DNA of 64,000 bases. Origin: Epilithonimonas sp. JDS. Its GTDB lineage: Bacteria; Bacteroidota; Bacteroidia; Flavobacteriales; Weeksellaceae. The notes beneath the pieces were generated by a model. It worked only from the letters and a program-made list of their open reading frames with translations. It was not told the origin of the DNA and did not search any database. The DNA lies in NCBI RefSeq assembly GCF_021261315.1, contig NZ_JAJSAX010000001.1, forward strand, positions 1,364,001 to 1,428,000. The letters run 5' to 3'. The position numbers were made by a program, and so were the translations under genes. Each line of letters starts with the position of its first letter. Position 1 is the first letter of the stretch. Shown one piece after another: positions 61,060-64,000 of this stretch.

Positions 61060-61128
61060 TTAAAAATAAAAAGGCAGATTCTTATATAAAGAGTCTGCCG
61101 CAATAGATATCTTATGCACGCAACTCAT
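61060..61128 (-). CDS. Leader ORF 2 upstream of lysA (22 codons)
   Basis: ATG at 61128 shares its A with the stop of leader ORF 1 (TAATG). It encodes MSCVHKISIAADSLYKNLPF plus two residues, runs through both arms of the terminator hairpin and stops in the T run, 12 nt before lysA. A ribosome translating it would open the hairpin. Too short to judge coding bias; function is inference. Confidence 0.35.
   Translation of the reverse strand: MSCVHKISIAADSLYKNLPFYF
61067..61100 (-). terminator. Terminator/attenuator hairpin directly before lysA
   Basis: In minus-strand reading GGCAGACTCT (61099-61090) pairs with AGAATCTGCC (61082-61073) with one mismatch, followed by TTTTTATTTTT. It ends about 15 nt before the lysA start, which is where an attenuator would sit. 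Confidence 0.75.
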
Positions 61129-61199
61129 TATACATTCCAAACCTTAGAGAACCTTACAGCTCCCTTTTTTCCGATTTTGCTTTGTTTAAAATATTGCAT
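61128..61199 (-). CDS. Leader peptide ORF 1 upstream of lysA (23 codons, Lys-rich)
   Basis: Translated by hand: MQYFKQSKIGKKGAVRFSKV then WNV and TAA. Five of 23 residues are Lys, including one KK pair, with one Arg. It begins about 19 nt after the predicted transcription start and overlaps leader ORF 2. Lys enrichment upstream of lysA suggests a sensing peptide for Lys-tRNA supply; without comparative data it could be chance in an A-rich genome. Confidence 0.45.
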   Translation of the reverse strand: MQYFKQSKIGKKGAVRFSKVWNV

Positions 61200-61223
61200 T
61201 GCTTGTTGTTAATAAAATTTTGG

Positions 61224-61254
61224 CAAAATTAGAGTTTATCTGTAAATCTCGCAA
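61224..61254 (-). promoter_or_regulatory. lysA promoter (TTG, 20 nt, TAATTTTG)
   Basis: Minus-strand TTG (61254-61252), 20-nt spacer, TAATTTTG (61231-61224). Predicted start near 61218 gives a ~170-nt leader before lysA. Confidence 0.65.
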
Positions 61255-61317
61255 TTTTTGGATTGATTTTTATTTTTGAGGAAATAGTTAAAAAATAAAA
61301 TAGAAAATGAATGACAT

Positions 61318-61647
61318 TTAGTCTAAATTAAACTCAGCTAAAAAGCCAGAATGACTGTTGGTGATGAATTTTACAAAATAAGTTTGCCCGATTTGGGAAT
61401 AGAATATATACCAACTTGTTTTTGTGTTGGCTTCATATCGGATATAATTCTCGCCAAATTTTATCAATTCTTTGGGTGTGCTTTTCGAAGGATAAATGCC
61501 AAGTTTTTCTTCAATAAAACTCCGAATATTATTGACATATGCTTCTGCACTTTCAGGAAAACCAAAGTAATCTTTCTCAAATAGAATGTTGATGAGATCT
61601 ATGAAGTAAGATTTAACTTCTGGTGCATAGATTATTATTTTTTCCAA
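61318..61647 (-). CDS. RelE/ParE-like toxin of a type II toxin-antitoxin pair, TTG start
   Basis: Protein of 109 residues: KIIIYAPEVKSYFIDLINIL, ESAEAYVNNIRSFIEEKLGI, YIRYEANTKTSWYIFYSQIG and TYFVKFITNSHSGFLAEF, which follow the alpha-beta plan of RelE/ParE-type toxins. No ATG is available; the frame opens with TTG at 61647 inside the last codons of the upstream gene (13-nt overlap), as is common for a toxin behind its antitoxin. If active it would likely cleave mRNA or poison gyrase; which one is not decidable. Confidence 0.75.
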   Translation of the reverse strand: MEKIIIYAPEVKSYFIDLINILFEKDYFGFPESAEAYVNNIRSFIEEKLGIYPSKSTPKELIKFGENYIRYEANTKTSWYIFYSQIGQTYFVKFITNSHSGFLAEFNLD

Positions 61648-61871
61648 GGCAAAGTGTTAATATGTTCTTTGACAGAATCAAATAATTCATCGCCAGAAAT
61701 TCCTACTTTTTTCCAATACGCCACTTTTTCTTCATCACTTAATTTTGCTTCATAGTCTGCGTCTAACGACTCGCTATTCATCAACTTAATGATCTGGTCT
61801 ATGACATTTCTATCCTGCAAACTATTGATCCAATTTGTGATTTTGCGTTTTTCGCTTGCTAATGTTTCCAT
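61635..61871 (-). CDS. Antitoxin of the type II pair
   Basis: Protein of 78 residues: ASEKRKITNWINSLQDRNVI, DQIIKLMNSESLDADYEAKL, SDEEKVAYWKKVGISGDELF. Helical and acidic, resembling the small helical antitoxins encoded next to RelE-like toxins in Bacteroidetes; no clear DNA-binding domain. It precedes and overlaps the toxin gene. Assignment rests on size, order and overlap more than on family recognition. Confidence 0.72.
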   Translation of the reverse strand: METLASEKRKITNWINSLQDRNVIDQIIKLMNSESLDADYEAKLSDEEKVAYWKKVGISGDELFDSVKEHINTLPWKK

Positions 61872-61951
61872 ATTGCAGTATCTTTTTTACGAATTTACAA
61901 AAAATTTGAAAAGTAATTTTGTTATAAATATTTAGCTGTCGTTTCCAATTT

Positions 61952-62536
61952 TTACTTTTCCAAATTTTTAATATGATGCATCAGTCGTTTAAAATAGGCT
62001 GTAATATCTTCGTTTTTATGCAAGGGAAATGTTTCAGTTGCTAGCACAAAATTATCTATTAATCTATCATAAACCTTGAACTTCTCTGTCATTTTTTTTT
62101 CATCGTTCGTTTCCCAGTAACAGCTTTCATCAATCATTTTAAAATCTCGAAAATATTCACTGTCCAAATGTCTGAACAAATGAATAATAAGCTGGTGAAT
62201 TTTCACTCCTGCATATTGCGTTTTTACGGAGTTGGTGTAGATCCAAGATTGTTTGTCATCGGAAAAATCTGTAGTAAATTTTACTCTTACAGGGCAAATA
62301 ATAGCCCCATCTGACAGAAATGTAAGAGAAATGGTTTCACAATCAGAAGGAGTAAAACTTATTCCGAAAATTTTTTCAAAATCTTTTTCTTGACTGAACT
62401 TATTGTCTGGTAATTGAGTTTCGTAAATATTGTATTTCCAATTGTAAACTTCTGCTACGTTTTTTATTTCATCAATCAAATTTGGCAATAATGTAGCTTC
62501 TTTAAGAGAACCGCTGTAATGAATAGATAATCCCAT
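61952..62536 (-). CDS. Uncharacterised protein starting MGLSIHYSG
   Basis: Protein of 194 residues beginning MGLSIHYSGSLKEATLLPNL, a start seen in a group of uncharacterised bacterial proteins. Mixed alpha-beta, soluble: FEKIFGISFTPSDCETISLT, LIIHLFRHLDSEYFRDFKMI, CYWETNDEKKMTEKFKVYDR. No catalytic motif recognised. It is 11 nt downstream of the exonuclease gene on the same strand and probably co-transcribed, which hints at but does not show a nucleic-acid role. Confidence 0.75.
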   Translation of the reverse strand: MGLSIHYSGSLKEATLLPNLIDEIKNVAEVYNWKYNIYETQLPDNKFSQEKDFEKIFGISFTPSDCETISLTFLSDGAIICPVRVKFTTDFSDDKQSWIYTNSVKTQYAGVKIHQLIIHLFRHLDSEYFRDFKMIDESCYWETNDEKKMTEKFKVYDRLIDNFVLATETFPLHKNEDITAYFKRLMHHIKNLEK

Positions 62537-62547
62537 AATTACTCAAA

Positions 62548-63777
62548 TTATTCTTTTGGAAGTTCTTTTATCTCAAACTCATTCCTCAAAAGCGCCAACT
62601 GCAAATCATTCTGCAAATCCTGAGAGAATCTGGAAACGGGCAACATCAGTTTTTTAATTTTCTCCAAAGACTGGATTTGATGATACAAATCGTAAAACCC
62701 AAAACCAGTCAGTTTTCCGTTTTCTAAAATAAGGAAAGACTTTTCGCCCAAAGTTCTTCCGGATGAAGTCCAGATTTCGTTTCTTTTTTTAAGGTTGATT
62801 TTCTGTGTGAATTCCTCCAGATTTTCTTTCAGTTCCGGTTTTGATTTGATGTAATTGATGGCTTTTAAACCTTGTGTAAAACTTTTGAATCTCAAATAAG
62901 GTTTCCCTTCCTGCTCTTTTTTTATTTTCTCAAGAATGAATTTGTTCTTTCTGTAAAACAATCCGAAAGGCAAAGGTTGCGTTTTGCTTATGCCTTTATT
63001 CTTCATCATCAGCTTTGCAATCAGGTCGGTTCCGGTCAATTCGTAAGAAGTCAAAACTGCATCTTCCTGAATATTCTTGTATTTTCTGGAATCAGATTCA
63101 AGGATTTTTTTTGCGGATTTGTATAGGTCTTCTACAACATCAGAATGAATGATCTTCCCGTCAGAATTTTGGAAATATAAGATTCCGCGTTCGTTTGGAA
63201 GGTCTTCTGTCAGCAATTGGATTTTGTTGAGATAACTTTTGGCGTGGTTCTCTTCCTGTTGAGATTGGATGATCTCATTGGATTTATCTTTGATCATCAA
63301 CAACTTGAACAAGTCCAAAGTCGCTCGTGCATCACCACTTGCTCGGTGCGCTTCCGTCAAAGGAATTCCGATGGATTTGCAAAGCTTGCTGAGTGAATAA
63401 CTTTTCTCCTCCGGAATCAATTTTTTAGCTAATGGAATCGTATCTAAAGTATTGATATTGAATTCATAACCAAGTCGTTTGAACGATTGGCGAAGCATCC
63501 GATAATCGAAGTCGATATTATGACCGACCAAAGTTGAATCCTGCGTGATCTCTACCACACGTTTTGCAATCTCGTGAAATTTCGGAGCGGTCAAAACCAT
63601 TTTGGACGAGATTCCTGTCAACTTTTGAACAAAAGAAGAGATCTCATCTTCGGGATTCACGAGCGAGATAAATTGATCTGTGATCTCGTGACCGTCATAG
63701 CGGTAGATCGCAATCTCTATGATGCTTTCCTTCCGAAATGGTGCGCCGTTACTTTCTATATCTATTACTGAGTACAT
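62548..63777 (-). CDS. DEDDh exonuclease with degenerate GIY-YIG domain
   Basis: Protein of 409 residues. The N-terminal 170 residues form a DnaQ-like 3'-5' exonuclease: YSVIDIESNGAPFRKESIIE (Asp and Glu ligands), LVGHNIDFDYRMLRQSFKRL, and HRASGDARATLDLFKLL with the His and last Asp. After a linker, LPNERGILYFQNSDGKIIHS, EDLYKSAKKILESDSRKYKN, LTSYELTGTDLIAKLMM and FGLFYRKNKF follow the order of the UvrC/Cho GIY-YIG domain, but GIY has become GIL and YIG has become HSD, so the nuclease centre is lost. Related fusions with intact GIY-YIG exist in Bacteroidetes. Role in repair is inferred. Confidence 0.88.
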   Translation of the reverse strand: MYSVIDIESNGAPFRKESIIEIAIYRYDGHEITDQFISLVNPEDEISSFVQKLTGISSKMVLTAPKFHEIAKRVVEITQDSTLVGHNIDFDYRMLRQSFKRLGYEFNINTLDTIPLAKKLIPEEKSYSLSKLCKSIGIPLTEAHRASGDARATLDLFKLLMIKDKSNEIIQSQQEENHAKSYLNKIQLLTEDLPNERGILYFQNSDGKIIHSDVVEDLYKSAKKILESDSRKYKNIQEDAVLTSYELTGTDLIAKLMMKNKGISKTQPLPFGLFYRKNKFILEKIKKEQEGKPYLRFKSFTQGLKAINYIKSKPELKENLEEFTQKINLKKRNEIWTSSGRTLGEKSFLILENGKLTGFGFYDLYHQIQSLEKIKKLMLPVSRFSQDLQNDLQLALLRNEFEIKELPKE

Positions 63778-63815
63778 CTACATTTTGCTTTTTGCTGTTA
63801 TGATTTGCAAGAACT

Positions 63816-63989
63816 TCATTCCAGCATTCTGTTTTTTATGATTTCGATTTTTTCAATAGATCCGGCTGGCGTGATTGTAATGTTCTTTTGGCCTTTTTCT
63901 ACATAAAAATAATAAACACTGTTAGAATCAATCATATAAACATCAACATCTTTACCGTTATCATAAGTAATTCTGTAATTAAATTTCAT
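63816..63989 (-). CDS. Small ORF at right edge (57 codons)
   Basis: Minus-strand ATG 63989 to TGA 63816, translated by hand: MKFNYRITYDNGKDVDVYMI, then DSNSVYYFYVEKGQ and KNITITPAGSIEKIEIIKNR ending MLE. It reads as a small beta-rich protein with no family recognised. The frame stays open to the window edge, so a longer gene extending beyond cannot be excluded. It lies 38 nt upstream of the exonuclease gene. Confidence 0.55.
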   Translation of the reverse strand: MKFNYRITYDNGKDVDVYMIDSNSVYYFYVEKGQKNITITPAGSIEKIEIIKNRMLE

Positions 63990-64000
63990 ATCATTATTTT

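Noticed and set aside
61048-61230. Lysine riboswitch (L-box) upstream of lysA
   Set aside because: The conserved L-box core could not be recognised in the leader; the region is instead taken up by two small ORFs and one hairpin.
1-64000. CRISPR array, rRNA or tRNA genes
   Set aside because: No regularly spaced direct repeats and no tRNA-like cloverleaf or rRNA sequence were found by eye.

Overview
The window reads as chromosome of a Flavobacteriia bacterium close to Chryseobacterium (Weeksellaceae). Evidence seen in the sequence: low GC, A-rich start regions with little Shine-Dalgarno signal, many copies of the Bacteroidetes -7 promoter element TAnnTTTG just upstream of starts, a type IX secretion sorting tail, several TonB-dependent outer-membrane receptors, MenD for menaquinone, and PA0069-type radical SAM, DUF4251 and MORN-like lipoproteins. 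The genus is inference; no rRNA or tRNA gene was found. Coding density is high and almost all genes look intact.

Layout. 1-5783 (mostly minus): the start of a cytochrome bd oxidase subunit cut by the left edge, an ECF sigma factor overlapping a four-helix membrane protein, a T9SS-secreted Asp-box protein and a TPR/LuxR-type membrane regulator. 6058-7292: pyrD and a DUF2007 gene. 7349-10614: a metal-handling cluster (Cys-rich secreted protein, secreted HMA protein, HMA-TonB receptor fusion). 10703-16979: DUF4349 lipoprotein, acyl-CoA dehydrogenase, lipoprotein MsrB, an SDR with an NTF2-like partner, RhuM, TsaB. 17000-25256: PQQ-type sugar dehydrogenase, a large TonB receptor, a BlaI/M56 sensor pair with a visible operator, UvrB. 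25253-30213 (minus): one long run with membrane proteins, an AI-2E-family transporter, DUF3820, a GT9 glycosyltransferase and a Kdo-kinase-like protein. 30423-36416: pabB-pabC, then PA0069 radical SAM, MtfA-like peptidase, menD. 36606-39317: histidine kinase fused to a 2TM domain, two stand-alone 2TM proteins and a LytTR regulator. 39373-48641: MnmA, an outer-membrane protein, Crp/Fnr, ClpC, a YgjV-like mini membrane protein, GT4, DUF4251, MeaB, a lipoprotein cytochrome c. 48708-59208: SDR, Crp/Fnr, methylmalonyl-CoA mutase, HtpG, Prc protease, SurE-Crp/Fnr, methyltransferase. 59279-63989: TonB-like secreted protein, lysA with an unusual leader, a toxin-antitoxin pair, an exonuclease with a decayed GIY-YIG domain, and a small ORF at the right edge.

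Most notable observations: (1) the lysA leader carries a good promoter, two tiny overlapping ORFs (the first lysine-rich, the second running through a terminator hairpin) and then lysA, an architecture suited to attenuation; (2) a dispersed repeat family with conserved ends and variable stem occurs four times, always between divergent genes, one copy being interrupted by a second repeat type; (3) a two-component operon contains three related 2TM domains, one fused behind the kinase ATPase domain; (4) a copper-type HMA module is shared between a secreted protein and the N-terminus of a TonB receptor. Functions named from families are inferred from motifs read by eye; no database search was run.
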